From positions 22,399-86,398 of the forward strand of contig NZ_JAFCKP010000022.1 in NCBI RefSeq assembly GCF_018130245.1: 64,000 nt of DNA, in the 5' to 3' direction. Within the stretch, counting starts at the first letter, position 1, and each line of letters starts with the position of its first letter. The position numbers and the translations under genes were made by a program. Of this stretch, positions 51,753 through 59,949 are shown piece after piece. The notes under the pieces are model-generated. The model saw only the letters and a program-made list of their open reading frames with translations, was not told the origin of the DNA and ran no database searches. The DNA is from Bradyrhizobium sp. SZCCT0231. Lineage in GTDB: Bacteria > Pseudomonadota > Alphaproteobacteria > Rhizobiales > Xanthobacteraceae.

Positions 51753-51906
51753 GTCGTCCCGGACAAGCGCGCCAAAAGCGCGCGCCGATCCGGGACCCAT
51801 AGCCACAAGACGTCGTGTGGCGATGACTCGGAGTTGCCATCTCGCGTCGTGACGTAGTCCTGTGGTTATGGGTCCCGGATCGGCGCTTGCGCTTGTCCGG
51901 GACGAC
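51753..51906. repeat. Intergenic palindromic repeat, family GTCGTCCCGGACAAGCG (copy 4)
   Basis: It starts GTCGTCCCGGACAAGCGCGC and ends GCGCTTGTCCGGGACGAC. With the preceding repeat it fills almost all of the 351-bp gap between argF and hslO. Confidence 0.9.
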
Positions 51907-51988
51907 GTCGAGTTTGAGGTGGCTTGGTATGGTTCAACTTGCATCCTGCCCCTTCCAATCCCCGCCCTCCGACCCCAGATAGAGCGCC

Positions 51989-52996
51989 ATGGTTTTTCAA
52001 TCCCCTGACATGAAAACCGGGCCTGAGGGCCCGGTTCGCGCACCATCGGCGGTTCCGATCGACGACGCCGTGCTGCCTTACGAAGTCGACGCCCTCGATG
52101 TGCGCGGGCGCCTGGTGCGGCTCGGTCCGGCGCTGGACGACATCCTCACCAAGCACGATTATCCGGCGCCGGTCGGCAAGCTGCTCGGCGAGGCCATCGT
52201 GCTGACGACGCTGCTCGGATCGGCGCTGAAGTTCGAGGGCCGCTTCATTCTTCAGGCCCAGACCGACGGCCCGGTGTCGTTCCTGGTGGTGGACTACAAG
52301 GCGCCTGACCATCTGCGCGCCTATGCCCGCTTCGATGCCTCGCGCTTGGGCACGGCTAAGGATTCCGGCACGCTGCTCGGCCGCGGCCATCTCGCCATGA
52401 CCATCGACCAGGGCCCCGATATGAGCCGCTATCAGGGCTTGGTCGCGCTCGATGGCGGCAGCCTGGAAGACGCCGCCCACGAATATTTCCTGCGCTCCGA
52501 GCAGATCCCGACGCGCGTGCGCCTCGCGGTCGGCGAGGAGTGGCGCAGTAGCGACGGCGGCAAGCATCGCTGGCGCGCCGGCGGCATGCTGATGCAGTTT
52601 CTGCCGAAGGCGCCGGAGCGCGCGCGGCAGGCCGATCTGCATCCCGGCGATGCGCCCGAAGGCGCCGAGGCGCACAGCGTCGCCGAGGACGACGCCTGGG
52701 TCGAGGCGCGCTCGCTGATCGAGACCGTCGAGGACGTCGAGCTGATCGATCCCGAGCTCTCCGGCGAGCGGCTGCTGTTCCGCCTCTTCCACGAGCGCGG
52801 TGTGCGCGTGTTCAATCCGCAAGCTCTCGATGCGCGGTGCTCCTGCTCGCGCGATGCGGTCGCCTCGATGCTCAAGAGCTTCTCGCCCGACGACCGCGCA
52901 GCGATGGTCAAGGACGACAAGGTCGTCGTCACCTGCGAGTTCTGCTCTTCGGTGTACCAGTTCACGCCGCACGAGGCGGGCGCGGAGGACGCGTAG
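51989..52996 (+). CDS. hslO: Redox-regulated chaperone Hsp33
   Basis: A 335-residue holdase that is switched on by oxidation. The C-terminal zinc site has the four cysteines as CSC (ARCSCSRD) and CEFC. The N-terminal domain shows LLGEAIVLTTLLGSALKFEG. It follows argD-argF, an order frequent in Rhizobiales, but here is set apart by two repeats and probably has its own promoter. Confidence 0.93.
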   Translation: MVFQSPDMKTGPEGPVRAPSAVPIDDAVLPYEVDALDVRGRLVRLGPALDDILTKHDYPAPVGKLLGEAIVLTTLLGSALKFEGRFILQAQTDGPVSFLVVDYKAPDHLRAYARFDASRLGTAKDSGTLLGRGHLAMTIDQGPDMSRYQGLVALDGGSLEDAAHEYFLRSEQIPTRVRLAVGEEWRSSDGGKHRWRAGGMLMQFLPKAPERARQADLHPGDAPEGAEAHSVAEDDAWVEARSLIETVEDVELIDPELSGERLLFRLFHERGVRVFNPQALDARCSCSRDAVASMLKSFSPDDRAAMVKDDKVVVTCEFCSSVYQFTPHEAGAEDA

Positions 52997-53006
52997 GCAT
53001 CTCCTT

Positions 53007-53107
53007 CGTCATTGCGAGCGCAGCGACTTGTCCGCCGAAGCCTTGGCGAAGGCGGAAGCAATCCGGAGTCTCTCCGAGGTGGCAGTCTGGCTGCGCTCGC
53101 AACGACG
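53007..53107. repeat. Intergenic palindromic repeat, family TCATTGCGAG (copy 3)
   Basis: CGTCATTGCGAGCGCAGCGA begins it and GCTGCGCTCGCAACGACG ends it, with inner GCCTTGGCGAAGGC. It is followed closely by a repeat of another family. Confidence 0.8.
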
Positions 53108-53131
53108 TTGAGAGTGCCTACACCACACTCT

Positions 53132-53276
53132 GCTCTCGTGCCCCGGACGCAGCGCAGCGTCACTTCGACGGTGCGCTGCAGAGCCGGGGTCCATCTCGCT
53201 GCACTACGCCGTGTGGACCTGGGTCCCGGCTCGGCGCACCAGCGCTTCCGCGCTGCAGCTTGTCCGGGACACGAGG
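53132..53276. repeat. Intergenic palindromic repeat, family CTCGTGCCCCGGACGC (copy 3)
   Basis: GCTCTCGTGCCCCGGACGCA pairs with CTTGTCCGGGACACGAG; the inner arms are GCAGAGCCGGGG/CCCGGCTCGGC. It lies between convergent hslO and apaG. Confidence 0.8.
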
Positions 53277-53290
53277 TGAACGGTGCGCGA

Positions 53291-53695
53291 TTAATTCAAC
53301 ACCCGCTTGTTGTCCGGGCTGTCCAGCGAGAACGTCGGCACGTCGATCTCGAAGCGCTCGCCGGTTTCGCTGACCATCTGGTAGCGGCCGGTCATGAAGC
53401 CCGAGGCGGTCGAGAGCGGCACGCCGGAGGTATATTCGAAGCGCTCGCCGGGGGCCAGGATCGGCTGCTCGCCGACCACGCCCTCGCCCTTCACCTCCTG
53501 CTGGCGGCCGGAGGCATCGGTGATGATCCAGTGCCGCGTCTTGAGCTGCACGGTCTCTTCGCCCGAATTGGTGATGACGATGGTGTAGGACCAGAAGTAG
53601 CGCGAGCGGTCGGCCGACGACTGCTCCGGAACAAAGTTCGGCTCGACGGTCACTTCGATCTGGCGGGTCACGGCGCGGTACATGGTTGCCATCAT
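53291..53695 (-). CDS. apaG: ApaG family protein
   Basis: A ~130-residue fibronectin-III-like fold. The conserved ApaG core is visible as YTIVITNSGEETVQL, RHWIITDASG, GEGVVGEQPILAPGERFEY and GFMTGRYQM. The role is unclear (linked to metal or diadenosine-tetraphosphate tolerance in enterics). The start is one of three Met codons (53695, 53692, 53683); family length does not decide among them. Confidence 0.9.
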   Translation of the reverse strand: MMATMYRAVTRQIEVTVEPNFVPEQSSADRSRYFWSYTIVITNSGEETVQLKTRHWIITDASGRQQEVKGEGVVGEQPILAPGERFEYTSGVPLSTASGFMTGRYQMVSETGERFEIDVPTFSLDSPDNKRVLN

Positions 53696-53896
53696 ACCGA
53701 AATCCGTCCCGGGAACCAAACGCCGCGGACGGCTTTGGCGACATCGTCCCGCCAGAATTCGAGGGAAAGGACACCCCCAAGGGAGATACCCTTCAAGCGA
53801 GATACCCTTTATGTGATCCGGCCGCTTTGCGAGACGACAGCCGGACCATTACACTCCTTCAACGTCGCGATTTGCGGAAGGGTTTTTAGGCCCCCG

Positions 53897-55138
53897 ATGA
53901 CCATTGCCGACCAAGTGACGGGATCGACCATCGCGGGAACCGCGGGGACCAAGCCGCGCGCCGCTGCGCCGGCCATCACGCTGCCCGCCATCGGCGAGCG
54001 CGAGCTCCGGCTCGATCTGTTCCGCGGGCTCGCGCTATGGCTGATCTTCATCGACCATCTGCCGCCGAGTCTGCTGACCTGGTTCACGATCCGCAATTAC
54101 GGCTTCAGCGACGCCACCGAGATCTTCATCTTCATCTCCGGCTACACCGCCGCCTTCGTCTATGGCCGGGCGATGCTGGAGAGCGGCGTCGTCATCGCCA
54201 CCGCGCGCATCCTGCGCCGGGTCTGGCAGATCTACGTCGCCCACGTCTTCCTGTTCACGATCTTCCTCGCCGAAATCTCCTATGTGGCGACCAGGTTCGA
54301 GAACCCGCTCTATACCGAAGAGATGGGCATCATGGACTTCCTCAAGCAGCCCGACGTCACCATCGTGCAGGCGCTGCTCTTGCGCTTCCGTCCGGTCAAT
54401 ATGGACGTGCTGCCGCTCTACATCGTGCTGATGCTGGCGCTGCCCTTGATCCTGTGGTCGATGAAATGGCGGCCCGACGTCACGCTCGGCCTTTCGGTCG
54501 TGCTCTACGTGGTGACCTGGGAGTACGATCTTTATCTATCGGCTTATCCGAACGGCTTCTGGGCCTTCAATCCCTTTGCCTGGCAGCTGCTGTTCGTGTT
54601 CGGTGCATGGTGCGCGCTCGGGGGTGCGCGCCGCATGTCGCGCATCCTGGCCTCGCCCGTGACGATGTGGATCTCGATCGCCTATCTCGTTGCGGCGTTC
54701 TACGTGACGATGACCTGGTACGTGCCGCAGCTCTCCCAGTTCATGCCGAAGCTGATCGAGCAATGGATGTATCCGATCGACAAGACCGACCTCGACGTGC
54801 TGCGCTTCACGCATTTCCTGGCGTTGGCCGCGCTCACCGTGCGCTTCCTGCCGACGGACTGGCCGGGCCTGAAATCGCCCTGGCTGCGGCCGCTGATCCT
54901 GTGCGGCCAGCATTCCCTCGAGATCTTCTGTCTCGGCGTCTTCCTGGCCTTTGCCGGCCATTTCATCCTGGCCGAAGTCTCCGGCGGCGCAGCCATGCAT
55001 GCGCTGATAAGTCTCTCTGGAGTCCTGATCATGTGGGGCGTGGCCTGGGTGATTTCGTGGTACAAGCGCGTGGCTGACAAGAGCGGTGCGAAAACCAAAA
55101 ACGCCGTCGGCAACGCCGATCTGGCGGGAGGGGGCTGA
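53897..55138 (+). CDS. opgC: OpgC-type membrane acyltransferase (glucan succinylation)
   Basis: A 413-residue membrane protein with about ten helices. ELRLDLFRGLALWLIFIDHL holds the conserved Asp/Arg of the OpgC/acyltransferase-3-like core, and CGQHSLEIFCLGVFL is an OpgC mark. It would add succinyl groups to periplasmic glucans. Its stop overlaps the next gene by one base, giving a three-gene unit with two SGNH proteins. The enormous upstream extension of the frame covers repeats and apaG and is not coding. Confidence 0.85.
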   Translation: MTIADQVTGSTIAGTAGTKPRAAAPAITLPAIGERELRLDLFRGLALWLIFIDHLPPSLLTWFTIRNYGFSDATEIFIFISGYTAAFVYGRAMLESGVVIATARILRRVWQIYVAHVFLFTIFLAEISYVATRFENPLYTEEMGIMDFLKQPDVTIVQALLLRFRPVNMDVLPLYIVLMLALPLILWSMKWRPDVTLGLSVVLYVVTWEYDLYLSAYPNGFWAFNPFAWQLLFVFGAWCALGGARRMSRILASPVTMWISIAYLVAAFYVTMTWYVPQLSQFMPKLIEQWMYPIDKTDLDVLRFTHFLALAALTVRFLPTDWPGLKSPWLRPLILCGQHSLEIFCLGVFLAFAGHFILAEVSGGAAMHALISLSGVLIMWGVAWVISWYKRVADKSGAKTKNAVGNADLAGGG

Positions 55139-55917
55139 TGAAGGCGAAGGTTCTCCTGAGCCTGATCCTGTTATGCGGTGGCCTCGCCGCGCCTGTGGCG
55201 CGTGCGGGCGATGCTACGCCTGCCGCTTCCCCTGCGCCCGCGGCCTGCGAATTGCCGTCCTATCTACTGACCAGCGAAAGCCAGCTGCCCAAGGTCGCCG
55301 ATGCGGTCAAGGCCGGCAAACCGCTCGACATCCTGGTCGTCGGCAGCCGCTCGACCACGATTCCGTCTTCGGAAAGCAGCTCGTATCCGGCGCGCATGGA
55401 GGCGAATCTCAAGGAGAAGCTGCCGGCGTCCGAGGCGGTGCACGTCTCCGTAGAAATACAGAGCAAGAAGACGGCAGAGGAGACCGCCTCCACCTTCGTT
55501 AAGCTGATGGAAGCAAAAACGCCTACCTTGGTGATCTGGCAGACCGGGACGGTGGATGCTATCCGATCCATCGATCCCGACGAATTTCGTAGCGCGGTGA
55601 CCGACGGGGTTGCTGCGCTGCAAAAGGCGGGGGCTGACGTCGTCTTGATGAATCTGCAATACAGCCCGCGCACCGAAACCATGATTTCGGCGCAGCCTTT
55701 TCTCGATAATATGCGCGTGGTGGCGCAGGAGCACGACATCCCGCTGTTCGATCGTTTCGCGATCATGCGGCAGTGGAATGATCAGGGCCAGTTCGACCTG
55801 TTCAGCCCGTCCCGCGGGCCTGAGCTGGCGAAGCAGGTCCATGATTGCCTTGGCCGGGCGTTGGCACAGTTCGTGATCGACGCAGCTCATCTGGAGCCGG
55901 CCCAGCAGCAAAATTGA
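55138..55917 (+). CDS. SGNH-fold protein with lost catalytic residues
   Basis: A 259-residue secreted protein (signal MKAKVLLSLILLCGGLAAPV). Its body is homologous to the next gene: WQTGTVDAIRSIDPDEFRSA parallels WQVGTNAVLRNLDPGDTAKL. Yet the nucleophile position of GSRST is Arg71 instead of Ser, the block III Asn is Val139, and the DxxH block is absent. It is therefore probably a non-catalytic partner. It is translationally coupled to opgC. Confidence 0.75.
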   Translation: MKAKVLLSLILLCGGLAAPVARAGDATPAASPAPAACELPSYLLTSESQLPKVADAVKAGKPLDILVVGSRSTTIPSSESSSYPARMEANLKEKLPASEAVHVSVEIQSKKTAEETASTFVKLMEAKTPTLVIWQTGTVDAIRSIDPDEFRSAVTDGVAALQKAGADVVLMNLQYSPRTETMISAQPFLDNMRVVAQEHDIPLFDRFAIMRQWNDQGQFDLFSPSRGPELAKQVHDCLGRALAQFVIDAAHLEPAQQQN

Positions 55918-55929
55918 GGTCTAGCGTTA

Positions 55930-56922
55930 ATGAGTTCTCTCCGCCCTTTTTGCCCGATGTCATGGCTGGCTGCGCCTGCAGCAGCAGTGCTGTTGTTGCT
56001 GACGCCGGCCTCGCAATCGCATGCGCAGACGCAAGCCGCGCAGGCGACACCCGCACCTGTCCAGCCGGCTGATCCCGCTGCCGCTTCGCCCTCCCAGACC
56101 ACCGTCGCTGCGACCTCGCCCGAGCAGCGCGGCATCGCGGCGCGCGCCATCGACAAGGTGAAGCAGGCCGCCAAATCCGCCAGCGACATCTTCAACCGTG
56201 TGCCCTGCCTGCCGCCGAAGGGCGGTTCGAAGGCGATGGGCTCGCTGCCGCACGTCGCCGGCAAGCTCGTCGCCGGCCAGCCCGTCGTCATCGTCGCGTT
56301 CGGCTCGTCGTCGACCCAGGGGTTCGGCGCGAGCTCGCCGGAGTTCAATTATCCGAATCGTCTCGCCGCGCAGCTGCGCCGGCACTATCCGATCGCCGAC
56401 ATCACCGTCGTCAATGCCGGTGTCGGTGGCGAGGACGCCCCCGAGATGATGAGGCGCCTCCAGACGCAGGTGATCGACGTGCATCCGGATCTCGTGATCT
56501 GGCAGGTCGGCACCAACGCCGTGCTGCGCAATCTCGATCCCGGCGACACCGCCAAGCTGGTCGAGGACGGCATCAGCCGCATTCAGGCCGCCGGCGGCGC
56601 CGATATCGTGCTGGTCGATCCGCAATATTCGCCGGCCGTCAACCAGCGCAAGGAGAGTGCCGGCAAGATGGTGAAGCTGCTCGGCAAGGTTGCCGAGCTC
56701 CGCCACGTCGGGATCTTCCCGCGCTTCGAGGTGATGCGCGACTGGCACGAGAACCAATCGATCCCGGTCGAGAGCTTCGTGATCGCCGACGGCCTGCACA
56801 TGAACGATTGGGGCTACGCCTGCTTCGCCCAGCTGCTCGGCGACGACATCATCCGTTCCGTCGGCCAGATCAAGCTGGGTGTGAACGTGCCGGCTGATGT
56901 GAGAACGTACCGGCCGATGTAG
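55930..56922 (+). CDS. Secreted SGNH/GDSL hydrolase
   Basis: A 330-residue protein with a signal peptide (ending SHAQ), a Pro/Ala linker, and a complete SGNH fold. Visible are Ser127 in FGSSSTQG, the glycine of NAGVGGED, Asn196 in WQVGTNAV and Asp287/His290 in ADGLHMND. It is likely a periplasmic esterase, perhaps removing or transferring succinyl or acetyl groups on glucans handled by OpgC. It starts 12 bp after the paralogue. Confidence 0.85.
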   Translation: MSSLRPFCPMSWLAAPAAAVLLLLTPASQSHAQTQAAQATPAPVQPADPAAASPSQTTVAATSPEQRGIAARAIDKVKQAAKSASDIFNRVPCLPPKGGSKAMGSLPHVAGKLVAGQPVVIVAFGSSSTQGFGASSPEFNYPNRLAAQLRRHYPIADITVVNAGVGGEDAPEMMRRLQTQVIDVHPDLVIWQVGTNAVLRNLDPGDTAKLVEDGISRIQAAGGADIVLVDPQYSPAVNQRKESAGKMVKLLGKVAELRHVGIFPRFEVMRDWHENQSIPVESFVIADGLHMNDWGYACFAQLLGDDIIRSVGQIKLGVNVPADVRTYRPM

Positions 56923-56933
56923 AGGCGAGCAGG

Positions 56934-56991
56934 GAATGGCGAGTAGCGAATAGGGTTTGATCTATTCGCTACTCACTATTCGCCATTCGCT
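56934..56991. repeat. Palindromic repeat, family GCGAATAG (copy 3)
   Basis: GAATGGCGAGTAGCGAATAG is mirrored by CTATTCGCTACTCACTATTC. It directly follows the SGNH gene. Confidence 0.85.
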
Positions 56992-57014
56992 GCTCACGCC
57001 TTCTCCAGGTGTCG

Positions 57015-57107
57015 TAGGGTGGGCAAAGGCGCGCTCTTCGCGCCGTGCCCACCATCTATCGGCAGTGTAGGTTTGAATGGTGGGCACGCTTCGCTTTGCC
57101 CACCCTA
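57015..57107. repeat. Intergenic palindromic repeat, family TAGGGTGGGC (copy 2)
   Basis: The same TAGGGTGGGCAAAG/CTTTGCCCACCCTA ends as at 409-494, with GCGC-TCTTC-GCGC inside. It lies between convergent genes. Confidence 0.88.
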
Positions 57108-57125
57108 CGAGAGCTCATTCGCTCG

Positions 57126-58313
57126 TCACGCCTTCTCCAGCGCCGCCGTGAGATCCTCGATCAGATCGTCCGCATGCTCGAGTCCCGCCGAGAAGCGGAT
57201 GAAACCTTCGCTGATGCCGAGTGCGGCGCGGTCTTCCGGCTTCAGCCGCTGATGCGTCGTGGTCGCCGGATGCGTGACGAGGCTCTTGGCGTCGCCGAGA
57301 TTGTTCGAGATCTTCGCAAGCCTCAGCTCGTTGAGCACGCGGAACGCCGCCGCCTTGCCGCCCTTGACCTCGAAGCCGACCAGCGTCGAGCCGCCGCGCA
57401 TCTGCTTCTTCACCAGCGCCGCCTGCGGATGATCGGCGCGGCCGGGATAGACCAGCCGCGAGATCTTCGGATGGCTCGCCAGCACCTCGGCAATGCGCGC
57501 CGCAGTGTCGGTCTGCGCGCGCACGCGCACGCCGAGCGTCTCCAGGCCCTTGAGCAAAACCCAGGCGTTGAACGGCGAGATCGACGGGCCGGTCTGGCGC
57601 ATGAAATTGTGGATGTGCTCGGCGATGAACGCTTCCGAGGACAGGATGATGCCGCCGAGGCATCGGCCCTGGCCGTCGATATGCTTGGTCGCGGAATAGA
57701 CGACGACGTCGGCTCCCAGCGCGAGCGGGCTCTGCCAGATCGGCGTTGCGAACACGTTGTCGATGATGAGCCGCGCGCCGCCCTTGTGCGCGATCTCGGC
57801 GATGCCGGGAATGTCGAGCACGTCGAGCGTCGGGTTGGTCGGGCTCTCCAGGAAGAACGTCTTGGTGTTGGGCTTAAGTGCCCGCTGCCACTGGTCGAGA
57901 TCGAGCCCGTCGACCAGCGTGGTCTCGATGCCGTAGCGCGGCAACAGATCCTGGATGACGTAGAGGCACGAGCCGAACAGGGCGCGCGAAGCCACGACGT
58001 GATCGCCCGCCTTGAGCGGTGCGAGGATCGCGGTCGTCACCGCCGCCATGCCGGTTGCCGCCGAACGCGCCGCTTCGGCGCCTTCGAGCTCGATCATCCG
58101 CCGCTCGAACATCGCGATCGTGGGATTGGAGTAGCGCGAATAGATGAAGCCGGGATCCTCGCCCTTGAACCGCGCCTCGCACTCCTCGGCGCTGTTGTAG
58201 ACGTAGCCTTGGGTGAGGAACAGCGCCTCCGACGTCTCGCCAAATTGCGAGCGCAGGGTCCCGGAATGGACCAGGCGGGTTTCGGGGCGGTAGTTGGCAG
58301 GCGACTTCGACAT
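57126..58313 (-). CDS. metZ: O-succinylhomoserine sulfhydrylase
   Basis: A 395-residue Cys/Met-metabolism PLP enzyme that makes homocysteine from O-succinylhomoserine and sulfide. The PLP lysine is in SATKHIDGQGR, with YSRYSNPT and SSTGRT-like phosphate contacts (GGSTLVGFEV nearby). GGAGG lies six bases before the chosen Met; two earlier Mets are possible. A SAM-II riboswitch and terminator precede it, so methionine synthesis is shut down when SAM is plentiful. Confidence 0.92.
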   Translation of the reverse strand: MSKSPANYRPETRLVHSGTLRSQFGETSEALFLTQGYVYNSAEECEARFKGEDPGFIYSRYSNPTIAMFERRMIELEGAEAARSAATGMAAVTTAILAPLKAGDHVVASRALFGSCLYVIQDLLPRYGIETTLVDGLDLDQWQRALKPNTKTFFLESPTNPTLDVLDIPGIAEIAHKGGARLIIDNVFATPIWQSPLALGADVVVYSATKHIDGQGRCLGGIILSSEAFIAEHIHNFMRQTGPSISPFNAWVLLKGLETLGVRVRAQTDTAARIAEVLASHPKISRLVYPGRADHPQAALVKKQMRGGSTLVGFEVKGGKAAAFRVLNELRLAKISNNLGDAKSLVTHPATTTHQRLKPEDRAALGISEGFIRFSAGLEHADDLIEDLTAALEKA

Positions 58314-58351
58314 AGGGTCCTCCGACATGACCATCGGGCAAAAATGGTCAC

Positions 58352-58384
58352 AAAAAAACCGGCCTGGATATCTCCACTGGCCGG
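58352..58384 (-). terminator. Rho-independent terminator in the metZ leader
   Basis: On the minus strand CCGGCC-AG-TGGA-GATA-TCCA-GGCCGG is followed by TTTTTTT. It lies between the riboswitch and the metZ ribosome site, so it is probably the expression platform. Confidence 0.8.
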
Positions 58385-58401
58385 GATCACAGAGGTCCCC
58401 G

Positions 58402-58462
58402 GCCTGTTTAGCGACTTATTTAACGTGGCTGCAAGCCGGCCGGCTCAAATCACCACGGGATA
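58402..58462 (-). ncRNA. SAM-II riboswitch (metA-type RNA) upstream of metZ
   Basis: The minus strand reads CCCGTGGTGATTTGAGCC, then GGCTTGCAGCCACGTTAAA, then AAGTCGCTAAA. These are the conserved SAM-II segments: the GTGGTGATTTG stem-loop, the CTTGCAGCCAC pairing partner, and the TTAAA-GCTAAA pseudoknot strand. SAM-II is known from alphaproteobacterial methionine genes. Confidence 0.92.
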
Positions 58463-58469
58463 AGTGATG

Positions 58470-58498
58470 CTCATATTCCGCAATCCCCTTTCCGTCAA
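58470..58498 (-). promoter_or_regulatory. Promoter of the metZ leader
   Basis: On the minus strand TTGACG and TATGAG are exactly 17 bp apart. The transcript would begin a few bases before the riboswitch. Confidence 0.7.
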
Positions 58499-58546
58499 GG
58501 CGTCCATCGGCTAGCCGTAAAAAGCTGGTATGTCCCGCATTTCGGG

Positions 58547-59683
58547 ATGCGTTTGACCCCTGATGAGGACCCCCGGTTGACGTTCACGGTCGCCGCCGAC
58601 GCCAATGGTATCCTGCCCGACCGCATGATCGCGGCGATGGCGGAGGCAGGCCTCATCCTGCCCGAATACGATTTCGTCGAGAGCCAGATCCAGCCGGCGA
58701 GCCTCGATTTGCGCCTTGGCGACATCGCCTACCGCGTCCGCGCCAGCTTCCTGCCCGGTCCCGGCGCCACCGTCGCCGAGCGTATCGACGAGTTGAAGCT
58801 GCACGAGTTCAGCCTCGCCGACGGCGCGGTGCTGGAGACCAACTGCGTCTACATCGTGCCGCTGCTCGAAAGCCTGGCTCTGCCGCCGGAGATCGTCGCG
58901 GCGGCGAACCCTAAGAGCTCGACCGGCCGGCTCGACGTCTTCACCCGCGTGATCGCCGACGGCACCCGCCGCTTCGACATGATCGGCGCCGGCTATCACG
59001 GGCCGCTCTACGCCGAGATCAGCCCGAAGACCTTTCCGGTGCTGGTGCGCGAGGGCTCGCGCCTGTCGCAGGTGCGCTTCCGCACCGGCGATGCCATCCT
59101 CAACGCCGACGAGCTCGAGGCGCTGCATGCCGCCGAGCGCCTCGTCGATATCGACGATGCCGACCTCTCCGGCGGCGTCGCCGTCTCCGTCGATCTCTCC
59201 GGCGAGAAAGCCAACGGCTTCGTCGGCTACCGCGCCAAGCGCCATACCGGCGTCGTCGACGTCGATCGCCGTTCCGGCTACGCGGTCGAAGATTTCTGGG
59301 AGCCGATCTCGGCCCGTCCCGACGGCAGCCTGATCCTCGATCCCGGTGAGTTCTACATCCTCGCCTCCAAGGAAGCGGTGCAGGTGCCGCCCGACTACGC
59401 CGCGGAGATGGTGCCGTTCGATCCCCTGGTCGGCGAATTCCGCGTGCACTATGCCGGCTTCTTCGATCCCGGCTTCGGCTATGCCGGTGCGGGCGGGCTA
59501 GGATCGCGCGCCGTGCTCGAGGTGCGCTCGCGCGAGGTGCCGTTCATCCTCGAGCACGGCCAGATCGTCGGCCGTCTCGTCTACGAGAAGATGCTGGCGC
59601 GCCCCGACGCGATGTACGGCCAGCGCATCGGCTCGAACTACCAGGCGCAGGGCCTGAAGCTCAGCAAGCATTTCAGGGTGTAG
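58547..59683 (+). CDS. dcd: 2'-Deoxycytidine 5'-triphosphate deaminase, two-domain form
   Basis: A 378-residue protein, about twice the usual dCTP deaminase length. The N-terminal half has the typical IQPASLDLRLGD, NPKSSTGRLDVFTRVI and LYAEISPKTFPV, including the catalytic Glu and the Ser/Arg loop. The C-terminal half repeats the dUTPase-like fold (FYILASKEAVQVPPDY, SRAVLEVRSREVPF) but without SSxGR. It makes dUTP for thymidylate synthesis. Long forms are known in alphaproteobacteria. The ribosome site before the ATG is weak. Confidence 0.87.
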   Translation: MRLTPDEDPRLTFTVAADANGILPDRMIAAMAEAGLILPEYDFVESQIQPASLDLRLGDIAYRVRASFLPGPGATVAERIDELKLHEFSLADGAVLETNCVYIVPLLESLALPPEIVAAANPKSSTGRLDVFTRVIADGTRRFDMIGAGYHGPLYAEISPKTFPVLVREGSRLSQVRFRTGDAILNADELEALHAAERLVDIDDADLSGGVAVSVDLSGEKANGFVGYRAKRHTGVVDVDRRSGYAVEDFWEPISARPDGSLILDPGEFYILASKEAVQVPPDYAAEMVPFDPLVGEFRVHYAGFFDPGFGYAGAGGLGSRAVLEVRSREVPFILEHGQIVGRLVYEKMLARPDAMYGQRIGSNYQAQGLKLSKHFRV

Positions 59684-59709
59684 TGCCAGCCTCAGCCTCC
59701 GCCTCCGCT

Positions 59710-59875
59710 GTCATTCCCCGCGACCCGGCTACGCCAAGGCTTCGCCGAGGTTTCGGTCTTAGGCGCGCCGAAGCTTTGGCGCAGGCGGCAAGCGGGGAAT
59801 CCAGTACGCCGCGGCCTCTCGATTCAAGCATGACCGTCTCGGAGTACTGGATCGCCCGCCTTCGCGGGCGATGAC
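59710..59875. repeat. Intergenic palindromic repeat, family GTCATTCCCCGC
   Basis: GTCATTCCCCGCGACCCGGC starts it. Inner arms pair GGGGAATCCAGTACGCC with GGAGTACTGGATCGCCCGCC, and the end GGGCGATGACA echoes the start. Only one copy is in the window. Confidence 0.65.
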
Positions 59876-59949
59876 ACCGAGATCGCGTCCGGTTGCGTCG
59901 TTCCATCCGCGATGACACACTCCCGCAAAACAACAAGCCGGGAGTGAAC

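Noticed and set aside
53012-53896. N-terminal extension of the opgC frame
   Set aside because: Runs through two palindromic repeats and antisense to apaG; the Met at 53897 gives a normal OpgC start.
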